Assembly: GCA_963930655.1 (NCBI GenBank)
Contig: OZ005601.1
Coordinates: 14,810,001 to 14,874,000 of the forward strand
Length of the DNA stretch: 64,000 nucleotides
Direction: 5' to 3'
Origin: Myrica gale
Lineage: Eukaryota > Streptophyta > Magnoliopsida > Fagales > Myricaceae
Under the pieces are notes generated by a model that did no database searches, had not been told where the DNA came from, and saw only the letters and a program-made list of their open reading frames with translations. This document shows positions 11,657 through 22,657 of this stretch, in pieces. Both the position numbers and the translations under genes were made by a program. How positions within the stretch are numbered: position 1 is the first letter of the stretch; every line of letters starts with the position of its first letter.

Positions 11657-11938
11657 ATGACAACCCTTGGTATTACCTTTTTAGCTGAAGATCAATCCAC
11701 AAATAAACCTCCTCTGTTCAATGAGACTTGCTATAACTACTGGAAGACAAGGATGATAATCTACATACAGGCCGTTGATTACGATCTATGGAGAATTATT
11801 TCCAGAGGTTCTAGATTTTCTAAGACAAATGAAGGTACGTTGAATGATGAAAATGATTTTGATGATGCTGATCTTAAGCCCATGAGTGAACTTAGATTCA
11901 CAAAACTACCAAAATATTCGCAAGAACCCAATTTGTAA
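11657..11938 (+). pseudogene. copia gag N-terminal fragment
   Basis: The frame of 93 residues starts 22 bases after the primer-binding site. It reads NKPPLFNETCYNYWKTRMII then QAVDYDLWRII, the usual start of plant copia gag proteins (PPxFxGxNYxxWKxRMxxYL). Homology ends near residue 65, where the sequence changes to another repeat, so the element is truncated after the first part of gag. No pol is present. Confidence 0.8.
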
Positions 11939-11979
11939 AAACCAAACGGAATGCTGGAGTAAACAAAATAGAGTAACTC

Positions 11980-12075
11980 ACTTGGAACCTGGAGCTGCTT
12001 CAGGTGGTCCGTGCCGTGTTGTTGGAGCATGTGCCAGAAGACCTCTTCTTCGTTTTGGAGATGGAAGATGGAGAT
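11980..12075. repeat. Diverged second copy of 11345-11440
   Basis: CTTCAGGTGGTC, GTTGGAGC and CCTCTTCTTC recur in the same order and spacing. Origin unknown; the adjoining frame (12004-12231) has no recognised domain. Confidence 0.6.
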
Positions 12076-12537
12076 GTGCAATCTTTTGTGGAAATCCCCT
12101 CCAAATCGTTGCTTTTTTACTGTGAAGGCTGTTGTTCATGTGTGACCGATGTACGGTTGAAGGGTCTCTTCATGGCATTGATGTCAGGGAGCTTGGCTTC
12201 AAAGTTCAAACTACTTGCCCGGAAAGTCTAGGCTTTGTTGGCGAATCTTCTTAAGCTTTTTAGAGCAAAAGGACAAAGAGGCCGGAGCACAGGGATGAGA
12301 ACTATGGGCATGTGATATTCGACATTGCTTTTCAGAGTAAATAAATTGTGTATGGTGCAACACTCTTTCCTTTTTTTTGCTTGTTATATGTACCATACAT
12401 TTTCCTTGGTGTTAATGTAGGCAAAAACACATCTAAGAGCAACAACTTTTTGGGCGCCACTAAAAATTTGAGTATGGTTCTTTGGCCACCAACAAAAGTT
12501 TCTAAATGTGAATATTTGATCCATACTCAAATTTAAT

Positions 12538-12711
12538 GTAGGCATTTTGGTCATTTTTCATGCTTTTCCGTCTAATTTAACGTCTGATTTGGACAGGGGC
12601 ATTAATTGATGAGTTTCAAAAATTAAGGGACTCAAATCGCCATTTTCAAAATAGAGGGTACCAGATTGATTTTTGCGCATAAATCTGGGGCTAACTATGA
12701 CTTTTCCTCTT
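12538..12711 (+). mobile_element. Half copy (one arm) of the 8738-9256 foldback MITE
   Basis: GGCATTTTGGTCA, GGGTACCAGATTGATTTTTG and GGGGCTAACTATGACTTT follow the order of that element's right arm (9089-9256). The left arm is missing. Confidence 0.8.
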
Positions 12712-12776
12712 AGTTTTTACCTTTTACATTTTGGATGAACTTAAACATTTTTGCGTAATATATGTTATTTTTCATT

Positions 12777-13095
12777 ATAATATAATGTAAAGTATAACCA
12801 TATCAAACAAATAATGTATAACCTTAGCATATATTTCATACAAGATACATGACTTTTATAATAGGTTTGTAACATAACCATACATTGATGCATTCAGCCG
12901 TACTTGTATATGTAGAATAAGGGATAGTTAAATAATAATGTAATATAATATAAAGCATAAACATACGAAAATAATAATGTATGATGTTTGCATATATTAC
13001 ATACATCATATGTGACTTTTGTGACATATATAACCATACATTTATGTATTCAATAATACATGCATCTATAGAATATGAAGGGAATAACAAGATAA
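12777..13095. repeat. Diverged tandem duplication, ~165-bp unit, AT-rich
   Basis: Two copies share, in order, AATGTATRA, GCATATATT, CATACA, ATGACTTTT or GTGACTTTTG, ATAACCATACATT and TGTAGAATAAGGG or TATAGAATATGAAGGG. Copy 1 runs to about 12940. No coding potential. Confidence 0.7.
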
Positions 13096-13305
13096 TAAGA
13101 GACGACATATGCCTATATGTCTATGTTGCGTTATTTTAATGTCTCAAAAATCTTCCATTCATGTTTGCATCTGGATTATGCAAAATATGAAAATAATAAA
13201 TAATTTTCTTTTTGCCCCAAATGATCATGGGGATGTTCGTGTGTATGTTTTTCCATAATTTTAAATCCAACATTTTAAAAATACAAACCAAACATGTTTG
13301 TGTCT

Positions 13306-15338
13306 CAACTACAAAAAAAATGATTTTCTAATTTTGCCAAACCCTTGAAGTTTTCAAATTACTACGTATCCTTTATTAATTCGCGAGAGATATAAATAAG
13401 GAAGGGCAGAACGAGATTTTAAAAAATATATGACCCTACAAATTTAGACAACATTTGTGATAACCTGTTATTAAAAAAAAGGGGGCTCCTGGGTTTCGAA
13501 CCCCTAGTCTGGTATTAAATAAGGAGGAAACAACTGAGTTGTTTGTGATTTAGTTTAACATGCGGCACACTTTTATAGTTATGCGTCATAGGGTTTTAAA
13601 TGAGGTAATAAAAGAGGTGCAGCTAGGATTAGAACCCTACGACGCATAAATTATCCGTTTAAATTATAATAAATTTTATCTAGTGAAAAACATAATTAAT
13701 TTAAAATATAAAAAATAATCCAAATACTGAATGGAAAACACAATCATAATGTCTAGTACAAGCCAAAAACGGTTCTTTAAATGATAAATAAATAGTAGCG
13801 ATAAAGCATAAATAAAAGACTAGTCCAAATCACGAGCTGCCTCTGGCTCGTCCAAATCTTGTCCGAGGGCATCACGAACATGCGCCAAATGCTCCTCCAT
13901 ATTATCCACTCGTCTAACGAGTGTCTACAGCTGTACCGGAACGGTATGGACAGATTGGGACAATTGAGACAATTCTTCTCACATCCTTATGAGTTTCATC
14001 CACATAATATTCAGCTCTTCCGTTATAGCCCTATCCGTTAGAGCAAGTTTGGTCTCCAAACCAGTCAAGCGGCATTCGAGCACCATTCACAACAAATGTG
14101 TCGGCTGCACTATCGCCCGAATACTCTCGTTTAACTCGGCTAAATAGGCGTCTGCCCAATCTGGTCGCTCTGTTTGTCCCCCGACATTTATTATACTTCT
14201 CTGAGAGTGTTCCATGAATAACCTAGCAAAAATCGTCCGAACATTAGCATAAACCGCATGCACGAATGTCAAAACGCGTCGTTTAAATATTAGGACGTTC
14301 GAAGGTAACATAAAATGTCCGAAAATAAAAGGATCGTCCGGACGTTGCAGAAAATGCCAGGACGGTGTAAAAAGACGTTCGAACGTGTTTTGATAAACAC
14401 CAGCAAAATAGTGTAATTTGATAGACACAAACAACACAACAAACTAAACAACGAACGATACTGAATCGAAGTGCATGAAATTGAGAAGTAAAATCAAGAA
14501 GGAAGTTTTACCTGAAGTTCCTTGAGAGATCTCGAATGGATAGTGAAAACGTTTGAGAGAAAAGTTTGAGAGAAGTGAGTGAGTTTGTGATTTTGACAAA
14601 GTCTGGCGGGTTTAATGTGCCAAGTAACCGTCCGAACACTTTCGATTAGCGTTCGGACTCTTCTAAACGGTTATATTCACAGGTGACCCTATCAAATTTA
14701 ACTTCATCAAATATGCACGATTCGAAATTGTTCTAGAACTTATAGGGTCTAGACGCTAGTTATTGGTCCGGATGGTATCGATGGCACGTGTATGAAGTTT
14801 TGCAACATGAAACCACACGATTTACAGAAGAAGCATTCATAATTGTGTGGACCTTTCTTGTACCGTCTGGAAGAGGGTATTTTTTCCGCTGGAACGCTGT
14901 TGACAACATTCGGACTGAATAAAGTGTTCATGACAATTTTTAATTTGTCACTCTATCCTGATGATATTCGTTAGGTATGATTTGTTCAGACGTTTTATAA
15001 AAAGAGTCCAGACGGTATGGTAAAAATTGTGACGATTCTAATTGTCACTCAGTTACGATGATCTGGAATTTGTCACCCTACAGCGAGTCCGAACGGTTTT
15101 CTTGTTCGTCCGAATGAGCTTTTATTTTTGTGACGATTTTTATCATCACACCAGAAATACGTATGTCGTCACACCAGAAATACGTCCGAACGTGTTTTTG
15201 ACCGGTCCAGACGATTTTGGCGTTCTTGGATGGTTTTGGGTGACAAAATTAATATTTGTCTTGGAAAGTTCACTTTAGGTGACAAAATTTGGTTTGACAC
15301 CCAAAATTTTGTCACCTATAACTATATTTCTTGTAGTG
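13306..15338 (-). mobile_element. CACTA-like transposon copy 1 (left end uncertain)
   Basis: The right end is TTCTTGTAGTG (15328-15338), the complement of CACTACAAGAA, the signature end of CACTA/En-Spm elements. Just inside, 15280-15316 forms a hairpin from GGTGACAAAATTTGG and CCAAAATTTTGTCACC. Subterminal GTCCGAACG or CGTTCGGAC motifs are frequent from 14228 to 15215. The left end may be CAACTACAAAAAAAA at 13306, but no matching target duplication was found. Minus-strand coding remnants lie inside (13800-14437). From about 13655 rightwards it is related to the element ending at 18018. Confidence 0.65.
13826..14437 (-). pseudogene. CACTA-associated ORF, broken
   Basis: The minus strand reads RPDWADAYLAELNESIRAIV (near 14160-14100), then in other frames LSQLSQSVHTVPVQL, and ends MEEHLAHVRDALGQDLDEPE...RDLD with a stop (about 13898-13826). 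The helical, acidic C-terminus is repeated in diverged form near 17330-17400. No transposase catalytic motif was seen, and several frame changes exclude an intact protein. Confidence 0.5.
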
Positions 15339-16239
15339 CTATATCTATCTAATTCAAGAAGGATTGTCCAAGTATGTTGGGGTGTGTACATTGTTGAACT
15401 ATAATATTGTTAGTACAAACTTTAAAAATGCAGCTTGTCATGCGACTGAGGAAAGTAAGCAACAAAACAGTGGTTCAGTAGTAACTGGCAGGTTCTGTAA
15501 TTTTTTTTTCTAATTCTTTTTATCCATGAATTTCTGTTTTTCTGATTGTATTGGTTCTTTAGTCTTTAGGAAATATATACTTAAAAATGTTGGGGAACAA
15601 CCGCTCTTTCTTATTCTTTTATTTCTTTTAAACACTAGATAAAGTGAATGAAAGACATTGATTGCATCATCGAAGTTAGCGCATATGCTACTACAAACTG
15701 CAAAATTTTGTGTTTTTTTCGAAGCTTAGAAACTAACTTGAATACATTTTCGGATTTGGTTGTTGTTCCAAATTCGAGGATTGATAGGTGACTTGCTGAT
15801 AAAGAATTGTTCTTTCTCTGGTCAGTGGTATTTTGATTTTCGAATATCAATTACTATTATTATTGTTTGTTGGTTTCAGTTGGAGATTGGAAGTCAGGAA
15901 GGCTTTCCATTTGCTTATGGTTGTCTTATGTTTTTGTTGGAAGGCAGAGAGTAGGACTAACTGTTGTTTGTTGTTGGTTTTGTGGTGTTTATTGGACATT
16001 GGAGGTCATGACTAATTGTTATATGTTGTTGGTTCTGTAGTTTTTATTGGAGATTGGAGGGCAAGATTTGTGTTGTTATTTAATGTTTCATGTTTGTTTG
16101 TTGATTTATGTTTATCTGTATTTTTATTTAACTTTGGAGATCACTTCCGGGTGGATATCTCTACACTGACGTTGGAGGTCTAACCTGAGGTGAAACGAAG
16201 TCAATCCTCTTTGTGGAGGGATATCTAAGTTGAATAGTT
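15339..16239. other. Intergenic T-rich DNA with weak ~65-bp direct repeats
   Basis: TTGTTGGTTT...TTGGAGATTGGA-type segments recur near 15870, 15970 and 16025. No gene supported. Confidence 0.5.
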
Positions 16240-16247
16240 ACTGTTTA

Positions 16248-16500
16248 GGGTTAAATGCATGTCATGCCCCTGTGGTATGCGGTAATAGCAAATATGCCCC
16301 TGAGGTAAACAAAGTCATTTTCATACCCTTGAGGTAAACATTCAGAGCAAATATGTCCTTCCGTTATGTTTACCTCAGGGGTATGAAAGGGCGTATTTGC
16401 TCCTGAATGTTTACCTCAGGGGTATGAAAATGACTTTGTTTACCTCAAGGGCATATTTGCTATTACCGCATACCACAGGGGCATGACATGCATTTAACCC
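16248..16500. mobile_element. Hairpin MITE, Mutator-like 9-bp TSD
   Basis: GGGTTAAATGCATGTCATGC at the left end is the exact complement of the right end. The arms stay nearly perfectly paired for about 110 bp each. Flanks are TACTGTTTA (16239-16247) and GACTGTTTA (16501-16509), a 9-bp duplication with one mismatch, typical of Mutator-like elements. Inside, CCTGAGGTAAAC-type words recur in both orientations. It has no ORF. Confidence 0.88.
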
Positions 16501-16509
16501 GACTGTTTA

Positions 16510-18018
16510 ATATTAGTTTAATATTTAATGTTTATTAGTATTGTTTACCTGACATCGTGCAACGTGGAAACACGTTTGGTTGAATAAACATCACGTCAAG
16601 TCCGGAAAACAACGACTGTTTTCAACCATATCCTGGGTGAACAAATGTAAGCCTTCCGACTTTTAAACAGTCGTCCGGATGGTATTTTCGTCCATTCCAA
16701 CAATGTCATTTCATCTTATACATCCGAACGTGTTGCAATACCGTTCGGACGCTTAAAGTTGTTCTCAACCGTCGTCCTCATTCAACACTTGTAAGCCAAG
16801 CGACTGCTATACAGGCGTCTGGACGGTATTTTTCGAGTTCCAACTTTGTCGATTAATGTTACGCGTCAGAACGAGATGTTATACCATAGGGACGTTTATC
16901 AGATTTATTTAGCATTACTTAATTCATTAATTGAGTATGGATCTCATTTAATTCACTCAATTTAGAATATTTAAATCATTTAACTAACTAAATGTAATTC
17001 GGCACAAAATTTTAACTTTATTTATTTATTTTATTCTGCTTTTTGACTACATAAAAAATATATAGTTAAGCATAAATTTCTATTAAACATCCATTATAAC
17101 TAATTATACTAATCGTTCAATTAACTTAGCACTCGTACTAATCATCTATTTAATTATACAAATCGTCCTTTTAAATTTGAATAAATTTAAACTAATGAAA
17201 AACATAATTAATATAAAATATCATACATAATCGAAAATACCAAACAAAAAACACTATCATAAAGTCTAGTACAAGCCGAGGACTAACAAATCATAAGTAA
17301 ATAATAGAAAAACATAAACCGGAGACTAGTCCAAATCACGAAGATGAGAGTTGGCTGGTCTAGATCTTATCCGAGGGCGTCATGAACATGTTCCAACTAC
17401 TCCATATTATCCACCTGTTTAATGAGTGGCCAAAGTTGTATCGGAACGGTATTGAGAGATTGGCATAACTGGGACACATGTACTGTCCGGACAGTTTCGA
17501 CATCATGTGTGTGAAGTTTTGCAACATTGAACCACACGATTCGCGGAAGAAGCATTCATACCTATGCAGAAATTTTTTTCGCGTTCAGACGATGTTATTT
17601 TGGAATGCTCATGTATACGCCCTGATGTTATTGAGTGTTCATGATGATTTTACATTTGTCATTATGTGTTGACTATCATTATTCGTTAGGTAAAGTCTGT
17701 TCGAACGTTTTCAAAATAAAGTCCGAAAGAACTTGACAAATTTGTGAGGATTCTAATAGTCACTCAGTTACGACGATTTGGATTGTCACCCAGATACGCG
17801 TCCGAACAGTGTGGTTATGGATCCGGACGGTTGCTAACTATTTGTGGTGATTAGTATCGTCACTCATTTGCGGTTTTAGTACCTGTTTGTTTGGATTTGG
17901 CATTCCTAGATGATTTTAGGTGACAAAATTAATTTTTTGTTAGGAAAAGTGACTTTAGGTGACAAAATTTGGTTTGACAACCAAAATTTTGTCACCTAAG
18001 ATGTATTTTCTTGTAGTG
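16510..18018 (-). mobile_element. CACTA-like transposon copy 2, deletion derivative
   Basis: The right end TTCTTGTAGTG at 18008-18018, with the same terminal hairpin at 17958-17999, matches copy 1. GTCCGAACG-like words occur at about 16660, 16723, 16740, 16828, 17488, 17700 and 17800. The match to copy 1 begins near 17165 (copy 1: 13655). Copy 2 lacks most of the coding remnant. The left end could not be placed; the hairpin MITE sits right at its probable border. Confidence 0.6.
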
Positions 18019-18880
18019 GTGAGAAAGCTGAGCTTAGAGAGAGAGAGAGAGAAAGGAAGAAAAGAAGAGAAGAGGATAAAGAAGAAGGAAGGAGAGAAAG
18101 GTAGAGAGATTTGAAATCTTCTCCATTCTCCTCCATTTCTCTACCTTCTACATTTATGTCTCTAACTTGATTCTTTTTTATATACGAATAACTTAGAGCA
18201 AAAAAGCCCCACCAAATAGCAAGGTAAGGGTAGTTTTTGGTAGATTATGTTGGGAAATGGATAAGTGGCCATATGGGTGAGTATATGACATGAAAAATAT
18301 CTCTAAATGATATTTTCAAATAGTTAAAAAAATGAGCACTTTATGTTATATGTCGGTTGATGTCCTTTTGTTCAGGGGTCGAAGGGTGGCGGCCGACACC
18401 CATTGCTTCCCTCCCAAAAAAAAATTTATATGTAGTTTTTTTTTATAATAGAAGATGGCCTGGGCTTGATACCCATTGGCCCAGGCCAACTTGGGGAGAC
18501 CCCCCATTAGGTCCTAGACACCGAAGGAATGTTCAAAGGATAGAACGTGACTATTGTGAGCATAGGAGAAGACTATAAACCTACTAGAGTGTTGCTTACC
18601 CAAGACCCATGATCTCAAATGCAACTAAATCTCTTAGATGAGCCAAATGCTTCAAATTCTTTCTTTACCATATTTTAGGGCCAATGTACTTGTAATAGTT
18701 CTAATGTAACAGTTTGTTCTTATGTAACTTGAATTCGTTGTCTTGTTCAATTGGTCGGAGGTGATCGTATCAAGTTATTTCGCAACAACTTGAATCACAG
18801 ATTGACACATTGCTGATGTTACTTGGCATATATTATCAACTGCATCATTGGCATATATCATGTTTTTTTCTTGATGAGTT
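18019..18880. other. Intergenic; purine-rich tract then low-complexity DNA
   Basis: 18029-18110 is almost purely A/G on the plus strand and is followed by a pyrimidine-rich stretch (18116-18150). A short hairpin TGGCCTGGGC...GCCCAGGCCA lies near 18460-18490. No gene supported. Confidence 0.55.
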
Positions 18881-19042
18881 TTGTTTTGTATGATACGTGT
18901 ATTTCAATATTTTTAATACTTTTAATCCTTAATTTTCGATATTTTAACTTCAAAACACCTTTTTGCATTACGTAGTAAAACAAAATTGTCATTTCGCCTT
19001 AGTAGTTTCCCCCCTTCAAACTGGATCTAGTTCCGCCAGTGC
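18881..19042. mobile_element. 3'-end relic of an hAT element
   Basis: GTATTTCAATATTTTTAAT, CCTTAATTTTCGATATT, GTCATTTCGCCTT and the end GTTCCGCCAGTG follow the order seen at the right end of the complete hAT copy at 48613-49774. No left end was found. Confidence 0.6.
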
Positions 19043-19829
19043 TTTTGTTAATATCTTTTGAGATAAATGAAGTATCTATACTGTTAGAGACATAGACAGT
19101 GACCGAAATGCTCAAGGATAAGAATATAAAGGTCACAGGTTGCTTAGTGGTTGCATGCGTGAACTTATTTTTGTAGTCTCGGTGAAAACGTGGTGTTTGA
19201 GAGAAATTTTGTGCTATGAGTGATCTGTACAAGTTGTAATGCATACAATATATACAATATTGTTCCAAACGTTAGAGATGACATTTTGTATAGTAAAAGT
19301 GGATCCAATTGCATGCATGCACAAAATTAGCCTCTGTGACATACCAGAATAAAAAATATTATTACATGTGTCATTTGATGTCAAATCTGTACAAAATTCA
19401 CTGATTAGGTTAATAGATGTGTTCTGGACGTGTGGTTAAAATTTCAAAAAAAAAGGATGGAAAAGACCTAAACTGGACCAGTACACTGAGACCCAATATG
19501 TGTAATAAAGTCCAAGAATGAGTCTGGAATCCAAATAAAAAATAGAGTCCATTTAGAGCCTAAATGGGCCCAATGAGAGAAAAGAGCCTAAAAGGCTCTA
19601 AAATAAGAAAAAAATAAAAAGGAGAAGACCTTTAGGATCAAAAAGAGTTATGGGGGGTTTCTTTGGAAGCTCTATCAAAACTTAAAAGATTTAATTATTT
19701 TCTTAAAAATAAATAAAAATGAGTAATAAAAGGAAAAGACTAAAATAATAAAAATCAACCTAAGAGTTGAATGAGATTTTTTTTTGGAGACCCAAAACCC
19801 AAATAGTCAACTATGGGATTTAATTACAT
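19043..19829. other. Intergenic, no supported gene
   Basis: AT-rich with runs of A. The last part leads into the GATTGGGCC array. Confidence 0.5.
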
Positions 19830-20265
19830 AATGATTGGGCCTTGAGGCCGAATCTAAGAAGAGAAAAGAGTGATTGGACCCCAAGGCCCAAATCACCCTA
19901 GTAGAGGAATTGAGGTTGTGAGGCCCAATTCACTTAAGTAAATGATTGGGCCACGAAATCCAATCCATTAAGGCTAAATGGTTAGACCCAGAGATCCAAA
20001 CCACAATGGCTTAAGTGTGGTCCATGTGGCCCAACCTAAGAGGAAAAGTGATTGGGCCGTGAATCCTATCAACGTAATAAATTTAGACCGTGGAAATAAA
20101 GGATTGGGCTGAGAGGTCTTATCCATAGGAGTGGAAAAGGTTAAGGTTGAGAAGCTCATCCTAGGTTATAGGAGAGAGTGGGCCGTGACGCCCAATCCGT
20201 TGGAGAAAGAGTGATTGGGCTGTGAGGATCAGTCTAAGGTAGTAAGATAACGGGCCTTGAGAGCC
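19830..20265. repeat. Degenerate GATTGGGCC...GAGGCCCAAT array
   Basis: About ten irregularly spaced units of roughly 35-50 bp contain GATTGGGCC or GGCCCAAT with TGAG between them. Each unit is itself a small imperfect inverted repeat. It has no long ORF and the origin is unclear; arrays like this also occur in LTR retroelement leaders. Confidence 0.65.
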
Positions 20266-21539
20266 CAATGAAAAGAAAGCGGCGTATGATTGATTTCAAA
20301 GATTTAGTAGGATCTTATAATCTCAAGGTTAAATATTCTTTTTACCGAACTTGTTGAATTGTGATGCAATAATCATTTATGCATAGTTATCCGAATCTTA
20401 TTTATGGCATGTGCATCAAGAGTTAATGGATGTTGTGACTGACAGTACTGTGGGAAGTACTGTTGTGTACTAAGATAGTCCTGAGTAATTAAAACGAAAT
20501 AATGACGTGACGGTACTGATCAGTTTGAAAAAATTGTAATCTCCATACTGACGGGTTAGGTGTGTGGTCTTCCCTAGGTAGGAAGCATATGTGCTTTTTC
20601 TCGAATTATCTCAATGTGTGGGTCAGCACGGGACAGTTACGACAGAAAGAGAAGTGGGACACACAGTCTTGTCTCTAAAGGTCATATAGTGCACAAGTGC
20701 GAGGATATCTCATAGGAGTTGTTAGTCGGGGACTGTTAGTGTTGTCATTCATATCATATGCATCATATATTCTAATTTAATTTCTATTTATTTGTTCATT
20801 TGATATGTTTTTATTGTATTTACTATTATTTGCTTCTATGCTTGATTAGACAATCAAGAGGGAAATAAATGCATTTTTCAATTCATTAAGGAAAAGTTCT
20901 TAACTAATGTGTCCTACGGTGAAAAAATCCAATAAGACTTGTCTATCATGCAACACATTCCCTCAACTAAACATTTGGTACGCCTAAAACTAAAAGTCCA
21001 TATAGTAAAGCTAGAAACTTAAACAAATATCATGGTATTATGACCATGAGCATTACTGTTAAACATGAACTTATGGTGTATGGGGGAACCTTATACAATT
21101 GCAAACATAAAATCTTAAACTGAAGTATTTTATTAAACTCGAAAAACATGTATATAAAGCCAAAATTATCAAGTGGGGATATTTACCCAAGCAAATCATT
21201 CAATTTTCAAAGTGGAACATCTATAAGCTAACACTTTTACAAAAATCATGAACTTTGATGAGATTTTGTGAGCTTAAACTATCATTTATTGAGATTGACC
21301 TTTAAATTGTCATTGGTAGCTAAGAGGTTGGTACAAACCCACATGGTGTGCTACTGTCATAATAGCGATGGACTCTTGAGTCCCCATTAGTCATCCTCCG
21401 TACCATATTTTAATGAGATTATCATTTAAAACACAAAATTGTTCTTTTGGATAAAAAATGAACTTTTGAATTCTATCCATGCATTCTCTTTTTAATTAAC
21501 AATGGGGGGTTTTCTTAAATGTCTATATGATGGTTTTTG
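20266..21539. other. Decayed repeat DNA, no supported gene
   Basis: No domain is readable on either strand. By position this is probably the interior of the copia element whose 3' end lies at 21540-21795. Confidence 0.4.
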
Positions 21540-21795
21540 TTAGAATGCATATGTGGGGAGAAATGTGTTCTTTGTCTTTTTGATGTGACAAATGGGGAGA
21601 AAAGTGTTTAATAGTTTTGTTGACTATATATTCTCCTTTTGAATTGGATTATGAAAATTAATTGTATTATTCTTTTATGAATCCAATGGCTACTAATGCT
21701 TTGTCTCAAACTTTTAAATGTTTGTCCAATTGCAAAAGATAGGGGGAGTCATCCCAAAACTATCAATTTATTGTCATCATAAAAAAAGAGGAGAT
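21540..21795 (+). mobile_element. 3' internal end of a SIRE-like copia element
   Basis: TGTGACAAATGGGGAGAAAA (near 21580), a second purine run ATAGGGGGAG (near 21743) and AAAAAAAGAGGAGAT (21781-21795) directly before TGTTGAC have the layout of the non-coding 3' end and polypurine tract of SIRE-type copia elements. The LTR starts at 21796. Confidence 0.65.
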
Positions 21796-22657
21796 TGTTG
21801 ACTTTTGTGCACAATCGAGATTTTGATGATTTCAATAAATGGATTAAGTTTATAAAATGGACATCTTCAAAGACAAAGTCATGTTTCATCAAAGTGCCAA
21901 AGACTAGAAGATTGAAGATCAAGAGGATGCAATGAGCTCAAAAGTGAAGATTCGAGACCTTAAGGTATAATCCTTGTAACTCTTTGTTTCACTTTTGACA
22001 AAGATTATAAATCACACTTGAATATCTTTCAAAATATGCATAAACCGTTTTACCTTTTGGTTAAAAGATTAAAATGTTTTTAAAGGTTTCAAAACACCTC
22101 AATCAAACTCTCAAACCTTTCATATACTTATGGGAAGTAAGTCTTTAAAATTGGGTGTTTAAAAGTGATAAAAAATGGTTTTAAAAGAACCGGACTATGT
22201 GCTTAAGTTGAAGAAGTCGACCGCTTCATCAGCCAGTCGACTTCTTCAACTTAAGCACATAGTCCGGTTCTTTTAAAATCATATTTTTGACCACTTTTAA
22301 ACACCCAATTTTAAAGTTTTACTTCCCATAAGTATATGAAAGGTTTGAGAGTTTGATTGGGGTGTTTTGAAACCTTTAAAAACATTTTAATCTTTCAAAC
22401 AAAAGGTAAAATGGTTTATGCACGTTTTGAAATATATGCAAGTGTGATTCATAATCCTTGTTAAAAGTGAAACAAAGAGTTACAAGTATTATACCCTAAG
22501 GTCTTGAATCTTCACTTTTGAGCTCCTTGCATCTTCCTTATCTTCAATCTTCTAGTCTTTGGCTCTTTGATGAAACATGACTTTGTCTTTGAAGATGTTC
22601 ATTTATAAACTTAATCCGTTTATTAAAATCATCAAAACTCGATTGTGCACAAAAGCC
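21796..22657. repeat. Long palindrome made of two inverted copia LTR copies
   Basis: The left arm (21800-22220) begins GACTTTTGTGCACAATCGAG after the polypurine tract. The right arm (22237-22657) is its reverse complement and ends CTCGATTGTGCACAAAAG. The arms differ only by scattered substitutions and small indels. They are separated by a 16-bp loop CCGCTTCATCAGCCAG between AAGTCGA and TCGACTT. The only simple reading is two LTRs, or one LTR and its inverted copy, joined head to head at their 3' sides. No ORF. Confidence 0.9.

Noticed and set aside
12990..13060. CRISPR-like repetition in the AT-rich region
   Set aside because: Only two diverged copies, no regular spacers; this is a plant tandem duplication.
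13306..13320. CAACTACAAAAAAAA as CACTA left end
   Set aside because: Kept only as a possible border; it differs from CACTACAAGAA and lacks a 3-bp duplication match.
13485..13520. tRNA-like GGGTTTCGAACCCC
   Set aside because: It resembles a T-arm, but no acceptor stem, anticodon arm or box A at the right distance was found.
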